A DNA stretch of 64,000 nt from Fidelibacterota bacterium (GCA_016784025.1 JADHVL010000003.1:1-64000); one strand, 5' to 3'; shown: positions 34,333-45,056, counted from the first letter of the stretch. Numbers and translations are program-made. The notes: generated by a model not told the origin, from the letters alone.

Positions 34333-37300
34333 TTAGGTCAGCCAGACATTTTCATCGCCATAGGATTCACGTAAAGTTCTAATAAAACCTCGGTTTGCAG
34401 AAACCCGGGTACTCCTGGCCATCATGATCCTTTCCCGCTTCTCTCCTTCACGGAGGTGGAAAATCAGTGTACAGGCACCAGAATAGCGTCGGGCTAGAAC
34501 CTGGGTCTCATCAAGGACATTGCCAGCCAGAAGCGCTGGATCAAAAGCGATATGAACTTCACGAGCGTATTCATTCTGACCCTCTTCCAGAGGGATCACT
34601 TTGTTCACCAGAACTTTCAAGTCGTCGTCACTTCTTTTCGAAATCCGACCTTCCATATAGACCCTGGAATCATTGGCTATATATTCTTTATACTTTGTAA
34701 AGGCATCTGAAAAGGCCAGCGCTTCGATGGAGCCGTCCAGACCATTCAAGGTGAAAAATGCCATCTGGTTATTGCGTTTATCATAGTGAATTTTCATGCC
34801 TGAGATAATGCCGCCAATGCGGATATCTTGCTCATCCCGAGTTGCAGTCAGATCAATGAGATCCACATTGGAGAAGGCATTGATTTCACTTTCAAAACCA
34901 TGTAAGGGATGCCCGGTAAGATAGAATCCAATGTATTCACGCTCACGATTGAGCATATCCATGTTGTTCCAGGCTGGTGCATCGCCGAGTTCTGGCTCAC
35001 GGATCATGGCTGAATCACCGCCACCACCAAAGAGATCAGTCTGGTTGGTGTTTTTCAAAGTTTGAACGCGTTGGCCGTGATAAACTGCATCTTCAACGCT
35101 AAGGAATTTTTCCCAACGTGTTCCTGGGAGCGTATCCATGGCGCCGCTACCTACAAGGGCTTCTACCACACCTTTGTTGGTACTTTGAGAATCCACACGC
35201 GAACAAAAATCAAAAATGGATTCGAAGGGGCCATTGTCCAGGCGCTCCTGCATGATGACTTCTGCAGCCTTGGAGCCTACCTTCTTGATGGCGTTCAGTC
35301 CGTAAATAATACTTTTATCTTGGCCTGGTGCAAAGTGAACCATACTGGCATTAACATCAGGCGGAACCGTTTTGATATCCAGCTTGCGACATTCGGCCAG
35401 AAGCATCTGAATCTTTTCAGTGTTGTCCTTTTCTGAACTCATATTAGCAGCGAGGAACTCCACTGGATAATGGGTCTTCAGGTAAGCCGTCTGGTAAGCA
35501 ATAACTGAATAAGCTGCGGAGTGACTTTTGTTAAAGCCATACTCTGCAAACTTTTCAATCAAATCCCAGATTTTGCTGGCGAGCTTCTCATTAATATCAT
35601 TTTTACGAGCGCCACTAATGAATTCTTCCTTCATCTCGTCCATGAGAGACTTGATTTTCTTACCCATAGCCCGACGCATTAAATCAGCTTTTGAGAGGGA
35701 GAAGCCAGCGATTACCGAGCCCAGCTGCATGACCTGTTCCTGATAGACAATAATTCCGTAAGTTTCTTTTAAGATCTCTTCCATTAAAGGATGGAGAGAG
35801 GTCACTTTCTGCTCGCCATGCTTACGAGAGATAAAGTCATTGATATTGCCCATGGGACCAGGACGATACAGGGCATTCATAGCAAACAAATCTTCCAGGA
35901 CGGTTGGTTTGAGTTTCTTCAAATACTCCCGCATGCCTGTAGATTCAAACTGGAATAGGCCAATGGTCAGACCATCGGCAAAGAGTTTATAGACAGCAGG
36001 ATCATCCATGGGGATAGTGGCTATATCAATTTCCACACCATGAAACTTCTTGATGAGTTCTACGGCTTCCTGGATAACAGTTAGCGTTCTTAAACCGAGG
36101 AAGTCAAACTTGATAAGCCCTACATCTTCCAGGGCCTTCATATCGTATTGACTGGTTACAGAGCCGTCCTTGGCAGATTTATAAAGGGGAATGTAATCCG
36201 TGAGCTGTCCTGGTGCGATAACCAGACCGGCAGCATGCTTTCCAGCATTACGGTTCATGCCTTCCAGCACTTCGGAGTAGTCAAACAATTGCTTGTGGAC
36301 TTCATCCAGTTCGGAAGCCTGTTTCAGCTCAGGACTTTTCTTCAGGGCCTGGGGCAGTTTGATGCCTAGCTCCTCAGGAACAAGCTTGGCAATTCGGTCC
36401 GTCTCCTTGATAGGAACTTCCAGAACTCGGCCTACATCACGAATAACTGCACGGGCTTTCAGCTTATTAAAAGTGATGATCTGGGTAACTGAATCATGGC
36501 CAAAGCGATCACGCATGTAATCGATAACCTCTTCACGTCTATCATAACAAAAATCGATATCAATATCAGGCATACTCACACGATCGGGATTCAAAAAGCG
36601 CTCAAACAGTAAATCATATTGCAGCGGATCGAGATCAGTAATACCCAATGAATAGGCCACCAGGCTTCCAGCTGCTGAACCACGTCCCGGTCCCACAGGA
36701 ATGCCTTCTTTTTTGGCATAATTTACAAAGTCATGTGTAATGAGAAAGTATCCAGGGAAGCCCATTTTTTTAATGACATCAAGCTCATAATCCAGGCGTT
36801 CTTTGTAGCGGGTGTCGATTTGCTTGACCCGACGTTCCATGCCTTCCCAGGTGATTGCATCGAGGTGATCATTCAGAGAACGACCTTCAGGAATGGGAAA
36901 TTCAGGCATGTGGTTTACACCAGTTTCCAACTTGAACTGGCACATTTCATTAATACGTAGCGTATTCTCGATGGCTTCTGGAACATCTTTGAAGAGCTCA
37001 ACCATTTGCTCAGCACTTTTGATGTATATATCCTTGGTGTCGTATTTCATGCGATTGGTATCGCTGACATACTTACCCCGGCCGATACAGATCAAGGCAT
37101 CATGGGCTTTGTGGTGTTCGGCGCTGACATAATGAGAATCATTGGTTGCCACCAGTGGAATGCCAGTATCTTTGGAGACTTTCTGAACCACTTCACGTGC
37201 AATGGCCTCCAGCTCAAACTCACGACCTTCAAGGGTGAAGTGTCTTTGCATTTCCAGGAAGAAATTACCTCTACCAAATATTTCGTCATATTCAATAGCC

Positions 37301-37776
37301 TGCTCCTTGGCGCGGTCGTAATCCCCTCTAGCAGCATGATAGGTAACCTGTCCACTGAGACAGGCTGTGGTGGCGATGAGGCCCTCAGAGTACTTTCTAA
37401 GCATATCTTTATCAACACGGGGGACAAAATAGAAGCCATCCTGGTAGGCCATGGAGGTCAATTTCATGAGGTTCCGATAGCCCGTGTTATTTTTGGCCAG
37501 TAATACGAGATGGTAGGCTCGCTTCCCTTCAGTAGGCAAGCGCTTTTCGGTGTGTAGCCCTGGGGAGACATACGCTTCCATCCCGATGATGGGTTTGATG
37601 TTGGCTTTAGTAGCAGCCTTATAGAATTCTACTGCACCAAACATGTTGCCATGATCAGTCAGGGCGAAACTTTTCATCTCCAGCTCAGAGACTTTTGATA
37701 TGATTTGATCTATACGAGCAGCGCCGTCCAGAAGCGAATAATGAGAGTGATTGTGAAGGTGAACGAATTCAGCCAC
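34333..37776 (-). CDS. dnaE: DNA polymerase III alpha subunit
   Basis: The 1147-residue replicative polymerase has an N-terminal PHP domain (FVHLHNHSHYSLLDGAARID, then ALTDHGNMFGAVEFY). The palm carries catalytic aspartates in PDIDIDFCYDRREEV (about 403-417), the fingers region includes YRPGPMGNINDFISRKHG and EQVMQLGSVIAGFSLSKAD, and ADLMRRAMGKK is conserved. A tandem helix-hairpin-helix follows and then an OB-fold domain near 985-1060 (IRIGGIISGMKIHYDKRNNQMAFFTLNGLDGSIEALAF). It is of the DnaE1 length class and appears intact. Confidence 0.97.
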   Translation of the reverse strand: MAEFVHLHNHSHYSLLDGAARIDQIISKVSELEMKSFALTDHGNMFGAVEFYKAATKANIKPIIGMEAYVSPGLHTEKRLPTEGKRAYHLVLLAKNNTGYRNLMKLTSMAYQDGFYFVPRVDKDMLRKYSEGLIATTACLSGQVTYHAARGDYDRAKEQAIEYDEIFGRGNFFLEMQRHFTLEGREFELEAIAREVVQKVSKDTGIPLVATNDSHYVSAEHHKAHDALICIGRGKYVSDTNRMKYDTKDIYIKSAEQMVELFKDVPEAIENTLRINEMCQFKLETGVNHMPEFPIPEGRSLNDHLDAITWEGMERRVKQIDTRYKERLDYELDVIKKMGFPGYFLITHDFVNYAKKEGIPVGPGRGSAAGSLVAYSLGITDLDPLQYDLLFERFLNPDRVSMPDIDIDFCYDRREEVIDYMRDRFGHDSVTQIITFNKLKARAVIRDVGRVLEVPIKETDRIAKLVPEELGIKLPQALKKSPELKQASELDEVHKQLFDYSEVLEGMNRNAGKHAAGLVIAPGQLTDYIPLYKSAKDGSVTSQYDMKALEDVGLIKFDFLGLRTLTVIQEAVELIKKFHGVEIDIATIPMDDPAVYKLFADGLTIGLFQFESTGMREYLKKLKPTVLEDLFAMNALYRPGPMGNINDFISRKHGEQKVTSLHPLMEEILKETYGIIVYQEQVMQLGSVIAGFSLSKADLMRRAMGKKIKSLMDEMKEEFISGARKNDINEKLASKIWDLIEKFAEYGFNKSHSAAYSVIAYQTAYLKTHYPVEFLAANMSSEKDNTEKIQMLLAECRKLDIKTVPPDVNASMVHFAPGQDKSIIYGLNAIKKVGSKAAEVIMQERLDNGPFESIFDFCSRVDSQSTNKGVVEALVGSGAMDTLPGTRWEKFLSVEDAVYHGQRVQTLKNTNQTDLFGGGGDSAMIREPELGDAPAWNNMDMLNREREYIGFYLTGHPLHGFESEINAFSNVDLIDLTATRDEQDIRIGGIISGMKIHYDKRNNQMAFFTLNGLDGSIEALAFSDAFTKYKEYIANDSRVYMEGRISKRSDDDLKVLVNKVIPLEEGQNEYAREVHIAFDPALLAGNVLDETQVLARRYSGACTLIFHLREGEKRERIMMARSTRVSANRGFIRTLRESYGDENVWLT

Positions 37777-37814
37777 GGTGTATCCTTATTATGATTCCCC
37801 GAAGGGAAAAGCAG

Positions 37815-38741
37815 TTAAAAAGTCTGGCCGAAATATAGAGCGGCGAGACCCACAAAAATATCGAGTTTTAAAAACAATTGTACTCTGGAGTAATTTTTTT
37901 TGATGGGTTGTTTCCACAGGGTAAAAGCGAAAACCAGAAGGGGCAGATTTATCCCCAATATGACTATCCAGAGATAGGCTTGATTATAGACACCCAGAGC
38001 ATAGGGCAATAGATCAAGAAGTATAAAAGCGACCATGAGAAATAAGACCAAATTCAGGGTTTTATTTTCTCCCCAGACCAGGGGCAGTGTTCGCGCTTCA
38101 TCCTGGGCATCACCTTCCATATCCTCCAGGTCCTTGACTATTTCACGGATGAGTGTGAAGCCAAAAGCCAAGGCAGCCATCACCAGGGTTGCCTGAATAT
38201 TATCAAAAGCAGCCCCCACGTAGATGAAGGCCAGTCCCAACATAAATGAAACAGCCAGATTACCAATAAGGGGCTGACGTTTAAAACAAGCGCTGTAGGC
38301 GATGAGTGTTGGGATGGAAATGGGACCAGCAATAATGAAGGCCTCTACTGATATAAACCATGAGAGTAACATGCCAGCTGCAAAAAGAAAAACGAGGTAA
38401 ATACGAGCTTGAACCACACTCATCGCACCTGATGGCAGAGGACGCTCCGGTCTATTAATACGGTCAATTTCCAGATCATAAACGTCATTAATGATGTTTC
38501 CCCCGGCATTGATGGTGACCACCGATAGAATGAGTAAAAGAAGGACATTGACTTGTTCGGTTTCTCCCAAAAATACAGTGGTAAGGACAACTGCCAGGGT
38601 GGCTTGAAGCAAATTAAGAGGTCGCAAAATGGTAATCCAGGGCAGCATGGCGCAAGCTAACAAACATGCCACTTGGGGGAAGAGAAAATGATGGTTCGAG
38701 TTGATATGTGACATTTCTTGTGTTATTATGATCTTGCTCAT
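37815..38741 (-). CDS. UbiA-family prenyltransferase
   Basis: The polytopic membrane enzyme is about 308 residues with eight or nine helices. It has the first Asp-rich motif NDVYDLEIDRINRPERPLPSG and a second at about REIVKDLEDMEGDAQDEARTLPL. The family transfers polyprenyl groups to an acceptor: quinone head group, haem, or glycerol phosphate as in archaeal-type geranylgeranylglyceryl transfer. The NRPERPLPSG variant is shared with geranylgeranylglycerol-phosphate transferases and (bacterio)chlorophyll synthases. The acceptor cannot be settled here. The start is ATG at 38741 or 38714. Confidence 0.87.
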   Translation of the reverse strand: MSKIIITQEMSHINSNHHFLFPQVACLLACAMLPWITILRPLNLLQATLAVVLTTVFLGETEQVNVLLLLILSVVTINAGGNIINDVYDLEIDRINRPERPLPSGAMSVVQARIYLVFLFAAGMLLSWFISVEAFIIAGPISIPTLIAYSACFKRQPLIGNLAVSFMLGLAFIYVGAAFDNIQATLVMAALAFGFTLIREIVKDLEDMEGDAQDEARTLPLVWGENKTLNLVLFLMVAFILLDLLPYALGVYNQAYLWIVILGINLPLLVFAFTLWKQPIKKNYSRVQLFLKLDIFVGLAALYFGQTF

Positions 38742-38779
38742 CAATTTATTGAATCACCTGTCTACTGAAAGACCCCGAT

Positions 38780-41700
38780 ATGAGGCAGAATATGCCACAA
38801 CAAATTCAAGGGTTTAAGTCTGCTTCGAAGCCTGTTGTATGGGTCACTTTTCTGATGCTTGCTATCCCATATCTTCGAGGTGACAGTGATCTAAACACAG
38901 CTGATTTCGATTTAAATTCAGATCTGAAGTTCACAACTTATTCTGCTGAGGATGGCCTGCCAGGTATGTCAATGACAGCTGTGATGCAGGATAGTAAGGG
39001 CTTTATTTGGGTTGGGTCCAGTGACGGATTGTTTCGTTATGATGGATACAACTTCAAACCATACTCTAATATTCCTGGAGACAGTACTTCATTGAGCCAC
39101 AACGCCATCTGGGAAATCATGGAAGACCATTCCGGCATCTTGTGGATTGGGACTGAAGAGGGTGGAGTCAACGCCTTCAATCCTGCTACCGAAGTTTTTA
39201 CTCGATATACTCATGACCCAAACGATAACACCTCTCTAAGTGACGGTTACATCATGAATATTGTTGAGGATAGTGACCATACTATTTGGGTGGGAACCAC
39301 AAAGGGTGGTCTCAATCGCCTGAATAAAGAAACAGGTAGGTTTGATCGATTTACCCATAACCCTGAAGATTCAACCAGTATATCAGGTAATTATATTGGG
39401 GCTATCTACGAAGATATGAACCACAATCTCTGGATTGGTACCAGGGGTGGACATGGAATAAATCTGTTTGATCGAGAAACAGACACTTTTACTGAATTGG
39501 TCCTCGATCCATCTGGTGAAGTCGAAACTCCGCCGGCTTTTGTTACTGGTATCCTTGAGGATAAACCAGGTCATTTTCTCATATCATCTTTAGGACGTGG
39601 GATGTATAAAATGATACCGGACTATCAGGGGAATACTATAACCATCCGCTATGAGCATATTCCTTTGAGCCAGGAGATAGAAGGTACAGCGTCCATTTTT
39701 CGGGTCATAAAGGGTCCTTCAGGAAATTTTTGGATATCCACCTGGGGAGCTGGCATTCTCAAATTCAATCCAGTGGATCACACATTTATCCAATATACCA
39801 TTGGACCTGAGAGTGGAACGCTTTCCAATATTTTCGTTTTCGATATAGCTATTGATAGATCAGGTACTTTGTGGGCGGCAACCGATGATGGTCTGAACAA
39901 GGCTGATCTGAGACGAAAACAGTTCTGGCGCTATGAAATAGATCCTGAACTCATGCTCCAGGAAGATGTGCATAAAATCATTGAAGGTCAGGATGGTACG
40001 ATTTGGTTGGCTTCGGGCAGCCTTGGCAGGATAAAAGGGGGCATTGTTCCAGGTGAGGAACCAGAAATTATCGTCTATTTGAATGACCCGAAAGATAAAC
40101 ATAGCCTGCCTGAGGGAACTGTCCAAACCATCTTTGAGGACAGCAAGGGGAGTATCTGGCTGGGTATGCGTCTAGGGGGATTGGCTCGTTTTGATCCCCA
40201 AACAAATCAATTTACCAGCTTTAAACGCGACCCTGAAGACTCTACCAGCCTTAGCCATGATATTGTGGCTTCCATTTACGAAGATAGATGGGGGACCTTA
40301 TGGATTGGAACACTTGGATTAGGAATAGATCGGCTAGACTCCTGGGATAAATCGGGGAACGCATCCTTCAGCCATTTCAAGTTTCATGTTGACGAGTCCC
40401 TCGATGAAGACAACTTACGTATCTGGACCATGTTGGAGGATCAGGAGGGGTTGCTCTGGATTGGCACCCGAGGCGGCTTGATCCACTACGATCAGATCAA
40501 TAATATCGTTCTTGAAAACTTCAGATTTGATGAAAATGACCCCAACAGCCTGGGTGATTCCAATGTGAATCATCTCTATCTGGATACTTCAGGTAACCTC
40601 TGGCTTTCAACTTTTAGTGGCGGTTTGAATAAATATCTGCCTGCTGAAAAAAAGTTCCGTCGCTACAAAATGGAAGATGGCCTTTCAAGCAATTTAGTCG
40701 GTGGAGTCTTTGAAGATGATTTGGGCTATTTATGGGTACCCACCAACAAGGGTTTCTGTCGATTTGATCCAGAGACTGAAACGTTCAGACAGTATTACAA
40801 TACGGATGGGATAGGGACTCAAAATTTTACTACTGGGGTTCACAGTACATCGGGTCTCATCTATATGGGAGGCTCCCAGGGGATAACTCTATTTGATCCT
40901 GCAAAAATTCAGGATAATCCCATTCCACCTCAATTAGAACTCACCAATTTTTTGCTCTTTAACGAATCAGTGAGTATCAGGAGTGACGATTCGCCCCTTC
41001 CCAGAAATATTGCCTATGTTGACACATTGACACTCTCCCATAGAGAAAACGTCTTCAGCTTCGAATTTGCAGCCCTCCACCACAGCAATCCTGAGCACCA
41101 CAGCTATGCATATCAATTGGAAGGGTTTGATGAGGATTGGTTTTATGTGGGTGACAAGCGTGAAATTACCTTTACCAATCTGGATCCAGGCGATTATGTC
41201 TTCAAAGTGAAGGGAAGCAATAGTGATGGTTTGTGGGGTGACAGAGAGAGAAGCTTAACCCTGATTATTGATCCCCCCTGGTGGAAGACCTGGTGGGCAT
41301 ACTTAATCTACTTGTCATCGGCTCTTCTCCTCTTGGCCTTTATTCGACGCTACGAGTTAAACCGCCAACAATACAAGCGTCGTTTGGAACTGGAACAGAT
41401 TGAGGCACAAAAACTGCTTGAAATCGATGCCCTTAAATCCAGGTTTTTTACCAATATTTCCCACGAATTCAGAACTCCCCTCACCATCATTTTGGGTCAG
41501 CTCGATATACTCATGGAAAAATCCAGAGATGCAGACCTAAAGCAAAAGCTGGGAGTTGCCCACAATAATGGGAAGCGATTACTCCAACTTATCAATCAAC
41601 TTCTAGATCTTTCCAAGTTGGAAGCCAAGCGGATGAGATTGAAGGTGTCTCGTAACGATTTAATACCTCTCACTAACAACTTGCTGAGCTCATTTCAGTC

Positions 41701-43009
41701 TCTCGCCCAACAGAGAGGCCTAGCACTTGAATTTTCAAGTGATACCCCAAATTTAGAGATGTATTTCGAACCAGAACTTCTTGAGCGTGTTTTTCTAAAC
41801 CTCATATCAAATGCAATTAAATTTACACCCTCGGATGGTCAGATAAAGGTAGTCATACAATCCCAGGAACCAGCTTTGGTCGCCAAGAATACCGTCTCAA
41901 TTTCAGTTATAGATACTGGCGTGGGTATTCCTCAGGATCGAGTCGCACAAATTTTTGATCGCTTTTATCAGGTGGATGATACTCAGACTCGCGAATACGA
42001 AGGCACTGGAATTGGCCTGGCTCTGGTCAAGGAACTGGTGGAGTTACACCATGGAAGTGTGCACTTGACAAGCGAGGAAGAAGTCGGAACCACATTTAAA
42101 GTTCTGCTCCCAACAGATGAACAACAATTTTCAGTATCAGAAATCTCAAATGAGAATGACACGGTAGCTATCTCCGGACCACTTCCAGTAGAGTACGATA
42201 TTCCTGTCGCAAAGGAAGAGCCGGATGCAAAGGACTCTGAACGGCAGGAAGTCGTTTTGCTGGTGGAAGACAACCAGGATATTCGCCAGTACATCAAGGA
42301 AGTGTTGGAAGATCAATACCAAATTGTGCAAGCGAGTGATGGAGTTGAGGGTATTCAGGTAGCCAATGAGACGATTCCAGACTTGATAATTACCGATGTA
42401 ATGATGCCCCGTATGGATGGGAATACATTTGTTAAACGTATTCGCAGCGATGAGCGGAGTAGTCATGTCCCCATTATCATGCTCACAGCTCGAGCTGAAG
42501 CTGAAGATAAAATTGGGGGTCTGGAACTGGGAGTAGATGACTATCTAACAAAACCATTTAACCCCAGAGAGCTCCGAGTCAGGGTTCAGAATCTGCTTGA
42601 TATGCGAGCCAAACTGAGAAAACGATTCTCCGGCGCGCTGGTCATCAAGCCAGAGGAGGTCAGCACCATTCCTGCTGATAAGAAATTCATGCAGCGATTG
42701 ATCGTTGAAATCGAGAGTCACATTGCTGACGAACAGTTTTCAACTGAGACACTAAGCAGAACAATGGGTGTGAGCAGCCGGACATTATCTCGCAAGCTCA
42801 ACGCACTAATTGATCAATCACCGGCTCACCTGATACGATCCATGCGTCTACAGAGAGCTGCGGAACTGTTGGAGAAGCAGACCGGTAATATTGCTGAGAT
42901 CGCCTATGAGGTGGGTTTTAGTGATCAGGCTCATTTTACCCGCACATTCAAGAACGAGTTCAAGGTCTCCCCTTCAGAATACATGAAATCCAAACAACAA
43001 TCTGATTAA
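38780..43009 (+). CDS. hybrid two-component system regulator (HTCS)
   Basis: One polypeptide of 1409 residues holds sensor, kinase, receiver and DNA-binding output. N-terminal membrane segment about 18-33. Two periplasmic beta-propellers built from Reg_prop repeats (about 45-725; units such as GFIWVGSSDGLFRYDG, GILWIGTEEGGVNAFNP) are followed by a Y_Y_Y domain (about 755-832) and a membrane helix at about 838-857. HisKA carries phospho-acceptor His895 (NISHEFRTPLT), then an HATPase (NLISNAIKFTP, DTGVGIP, GTGIGLAL). The receiver has Asp1206 (ITDVMMPRMDG) and KPFNPRE; an AraC-type HTH is at about 1300-1405. Such proteins usually sense oligosaccharides, but no SusCD or glycosidase genes are adjacent. 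Confidence 0.95.
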   Translation: MRQNMPQQIQGFKSASKPVVWVTFLMLAIPYLRGDSDLNTADFDLNSDLKFTTYSAEDGLPGMSMTAVMQDSKGFIWVGSSDGLFRYDGYNFKPYSNIPGDSTSLSHNAIWEIMEDHSGILWIGTEEGGVNAFNPATEVFTRYTHDPNDNTSLSDGYIMNIVEDSDHTIWVGTTKGGLNRLNKETGRFDRFTHNPEDSTSISGNYIGAIYEDMNHNLWIGTRGGHGINLFDRETDTFTELVLDPSGEVETPPAFVTGILEDKPGHFLISSLGRGMYKMIPDYQGNTITIRYEHIPLSQEIEGTASIFRVIKGPSGNFWISTWGAGILKFNPVDHTFIQYTIGPESGTLSNIFVFDIAIDRSGTLWAATDDGLNKADLRRKQFWRYEIDPELMLQEDVHKIIEGQDGTIWLASGSLGRIKGGIVPGEEPEIIVYLNDPKDKHSLPEGTVQTIFEDSKGSIWLGMRLGGLARFDPQTNQFTSFKRDPEDSTSLSHDIVASIYEDRWGTLWIGTLGLGIDRLDSWDKSGNASFSHFKFHVDESLDEDNLRIWTMLEDQEGLLWIGTRGGLIHYDQINNIVLENFRFDENDPNSLGDSNVNHLYLDTSGNLWLSTFSGGLNKYLPAEKKFRRYKMEDGLSSNLVGGVFEDDLGYLWVPTNKGFCRFDPETETFRQYYNTDGIGTQNFTTGVHSTSGLIYMGGSQGITLFDPAKIQDNPIPPQLELTNFLLFNESVSIRSDDSPLPRNIAYVDTLTLSHRENVFSFEFAALHHSNPEHHSYAYQLEGFDEDWFYVGDKREITFTNLDPGDYVFKVKGSNSDGLWGDRERSLTLIIDPPWWKTWWAYLIYLSSALLLLAFIRRYELNRQQYKRRLELEQIEAQKLLEIDALKSRFFTNISHEFRTPLTIILGQLDILMEKSRDADLKQKLGVAHNNGKRLLQLINQLLDLSKLEAKRMRLKVSRNDLIPLTNNLLSSFQSLAQQRGLALEFSSDTPNLEMYFEPELLERVFLNLISNAIKFTPSDGQIKVVIQSQEPALVAKNTVSISVIDTGVGIPQDRVAQIFDRFYQVDDTQTREYEGTGIGLALVKELVELHHGSVHLTSEEEVGTTFKVLLPTDEQQFSVSEISNENDTVAISGPLPVEYDIPVAKEEPDAKDSERQEVVLLVEDNQDIRQYIKEVLEDQYQIVQASDGVEGIQVANETIPDLIITDVMMPRMDGNTFVKRIRSDERSSHVPIIMLTARAEAEDKIGGLELGVDDYLTKPFNPRELRVRVQNLLDMRAKLRKRFSGALVIKPEEVSTIPADKKFMQRLIVEIESHIADEQFSTETLSRTMGVSSRTLSRKLNALIDQSPAHLIRSMRLQRAAELLEKQTGNIAEIAYEVGFSDQAHFTRTFKNEFKVSPSEYMKSKQQSD

Positions 43010-43038
43010 TTCAAGCTGACCTCCTAGCATGGAGGTCT

Positions 43039-43142
43039 AGCGTGACAGAAATGGAAAGTCAGCTTGTCTTCCTGAGGTGCCCGCAGGGCAGTCTCGAAAG
43101 ATGATATACATTTGACTCACGCTTCGAGAGCCTCAGCGTGAC
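43039..43142. repeat. dispersed palindromic repeat in the gap after the HTCS gene
   Basis: The 320-base gap 43010-43331 holds this element and a short promoter region. The octamer AGCGTGAC occurs at both ends as a direct repeat (43039-43046 and 43135-43142). Complementary blocks lie between them, for example GTCTCGAAAG and CTTCGAGAG, with CCTGAGG and CCTCAG outside. It is the CTGAGG/TTCGAGA type of dispersed repeat common in FCB genomes. No ORF longer than a shadow is present. Confidence 0.5.
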
Positions 43143-43331
43143 GATTTCATAAAAGAGTGTATTCCCCCATAGAAACCCCCCAAAAAGCGCGATTTGTCCA
43201 GAATTGACAAACATTTGTCCCGTATCTGCAAGAAGCGGGTTGCCCAATTTCAGCATATTAGGCCAGACAGAGAAAGCCACGGTGTCTTTCTCAATCACCC
43301 AAAGGCTTAAGAAGCCTAGAAGGAGTTCAAC

Positions 43332-44840
43332 ATGCCTAAATACAATTTTTCAATCCTTGCCATCTATGTCACGCTTTTTGTTTTGGCAGCCAGAGTGGCC
43401 GGAGCTGAACCATTGCTCCAAAATCACCTCACCTCACCAGAATCATACAGAATGGGACGGTATTACCAGCCAGAAACTCAGGCTGGAATATTAAATCTTG
43501 ATGGAACTCTGAGAAGCGCGTACTCACCTGTACAGCACAAAAAGAATATCGACCTAATCAATCAGATCGAAGACCTAAGGGTTGCTTCTATTCATCCACA
43601 AGGAGGGTTAATCCAGATCTTTCCTCAAAATAATGCTCCTGCGTTATTAAAAACGGCGACGGATCAGTATCTGCTCATGGAGGAGACTCAGACCTATTAT
43701 TTTGATGAAATTCCATCCATTGAGCGGAAGGTCTTTAGCTACGATGAGCATGCTAACAATATTAGAATGGAACTCACCGTAGAAGAGAATTCAGCCTGGC
43801 GAAATCAATGGATGGAGACTTCCAGCTACGATGCATCTAATTCTCTTGATACCCTAACGGGTCATAGGTGGGTAAATTCAAATTGGGAACAGGCTCAGCA
43901 AAGAACTATGAGCTACAATATTGAAATGGATCTACTGGAAGAATATGGCTACTACTGGGAAAATGGAGATTGGGAGACTAGCACTAGAACACTGTATACC
44001 TATGATACAGAGCATCGTGAATTGATTGAGTTATCTCAGTATCTTGAGAATGGAAACTGGGTTGATAGCTATGAAGTTCTCTCAAGTTATGATTCTACAG
44101 GTAATCTCACCCAGGAAATGTGGAGATTTAATAATGGCGCCGGTTTGGAAAACGCTTCGCTCAACGAATATAGCTACAATGATAATAATGCCCTTATTGA
44201 AGATTTGTTCAAGTATAGTGAAAATGGTGCATGGCTCAACGGCGAAAGATATGCCTATGGGTATGATGTTGCCGGAAACAGAACTGAACTCCTGATAGCA
44301 ATCTGGGAAGATGGTAGCTGGGAAAACAGCTATCGATCCTTCCTTAGCTACAATGTCAATAATAATCAAACAGGGGCATTGGGATCAGTCTGGACAGGTT
44401 CACGCTGGACCCAAACGGTACAGATTTCATTCACTTACGATGAAAACCAGAACAATACAGCTTATCTCATGCGACAAAACTGGGATGGTTCGGGATGGCA
44501 GACTTTTATGGAATATACCAGAATCTATGCAATTCTGGGGACCACTGGCGTAGACCAAAAAGTTGATCAAACCCCAGCCACATTTGAATTGCAGGGTAAC
44601 TATCCAAACCCCTTTAACCCTTCAACGACCATTGATTTTTCTCTGAATCGTCAGGCTCAGGTTGAATTGCAGATTGTTGATCTGAAGGGAAAAACGCTGG
44701 CAACCTTAATCAGTGGCTCACAATCAGCAGGACAATACTCCATTCAATTCAATGCTGAAAATTATGCCAGTGGCGTCTACTTATACCGCCTGGCAGTAGA
44801 CAACTCGGTCCAAACGAGGAAATTAACCCTCCTTAAATAA
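43332..44840 (+). CDS. secreted surface protein with tandem WxxG/YD-like repeats and a type IX-style sorting domain
   Basis: The 502-residue protein has a signal peptide (about 1-24). The central region (about 130-405) is made of roughly seven repeats of about 38 residues with the pattern SYD-x-x-G/N-N-x-x-x-x-x-x-x-W-x-NGxW, for example YGYDVAGNRTELLIAIWEDGSW. These resemble YD/RHS-type strand repeats. The C-terminal domain (about 415-502) starts FELQGNYPNPFNPSTTIDFSL and ends in GVYLYRLAVDNSVQTRKLTLLK, a textbook Por/type IX sorting domain. The product is probably exported across the outer membrane and attached to the surface. It follows the HTCS gene on the same strand. Confidence 0.85.
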   Translation: MPKYNFSILAIYVTLFVLAARVAGAEPLLQNHLTSPESYRMGRYYQPETQAGILNLDGTLRSAYSPVQHKKNIDLINQIEDLRVASIHPQGGLIQIFPQNNAPALLKTATDQYLLMEETQTYYFDEIPSIERKVFSYDEHANNIRMELTVEENSAWRNQWMETSSYDASNSLDTLTGHRWVNSNWEQAQQRTMSYNIEMDLLEEYGYYWENGDWETSTRTLYTYDTEHRELIELSQYLENGNWVDSYEVLSSYDSTGNLTQEMWRFNNGAGLENASLNEYSYNDNNALIEDLFKYSENGAWLNGERYAYGYDVAGNRTELLIAIWEDGSWENSYRSFLSYNVNNNQTGALGSVWTGSRWTQTVQISFTYDENQNNTAYLMRQNWDGSGWQTFMEYTRIYAILGTTGVDQKVDQTPATFELQGNYPNPFNPSTTIDFSLNRQAQVELQIVDLKGKTLATLISGSQSAGQYSIQFNAENYASGVYLYRLAVDNSVQTRKLTLLK

Positions 44841-44863
44841 AAGTATATCAGAACCGTTTAGGC

Positions 44864-44900
44864 AGAGGAGGATGTGGCCATGTGTTGCATCCTCTTTATT
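44864..44900 (+). terminator. intrinsic terminator after the sorted surface protein gene
   Basis: GAGGATG (44868-44874) pairs with CATCCTC (44888-44894) around a 13-base loop and is followed by TTTATTTATT. It lies 24 bases after the stop codon. Confidence 0.6.
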
Positions 44901-45056
44901 TATTCAACCCTTGTTAAACAATCCTATCCATTGAAGCACCTTGCGAATTATGAGCATCATCAAAAGACATGCTAATAATTAATAGATGCTATTAATCAAC
45001 ACTTTTTAAAGGGCTGCTCTCGTATATATTTGCAAAAACATATAAGCAGGAAAAGA

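Noticed and set aside
43059-43298. 79-residue ORF in the repeat after the HTCS
   Set aside because: It lies on the minus strand across the dispersed repeat and the promoter region of the next gene, with no recognisable protein features.
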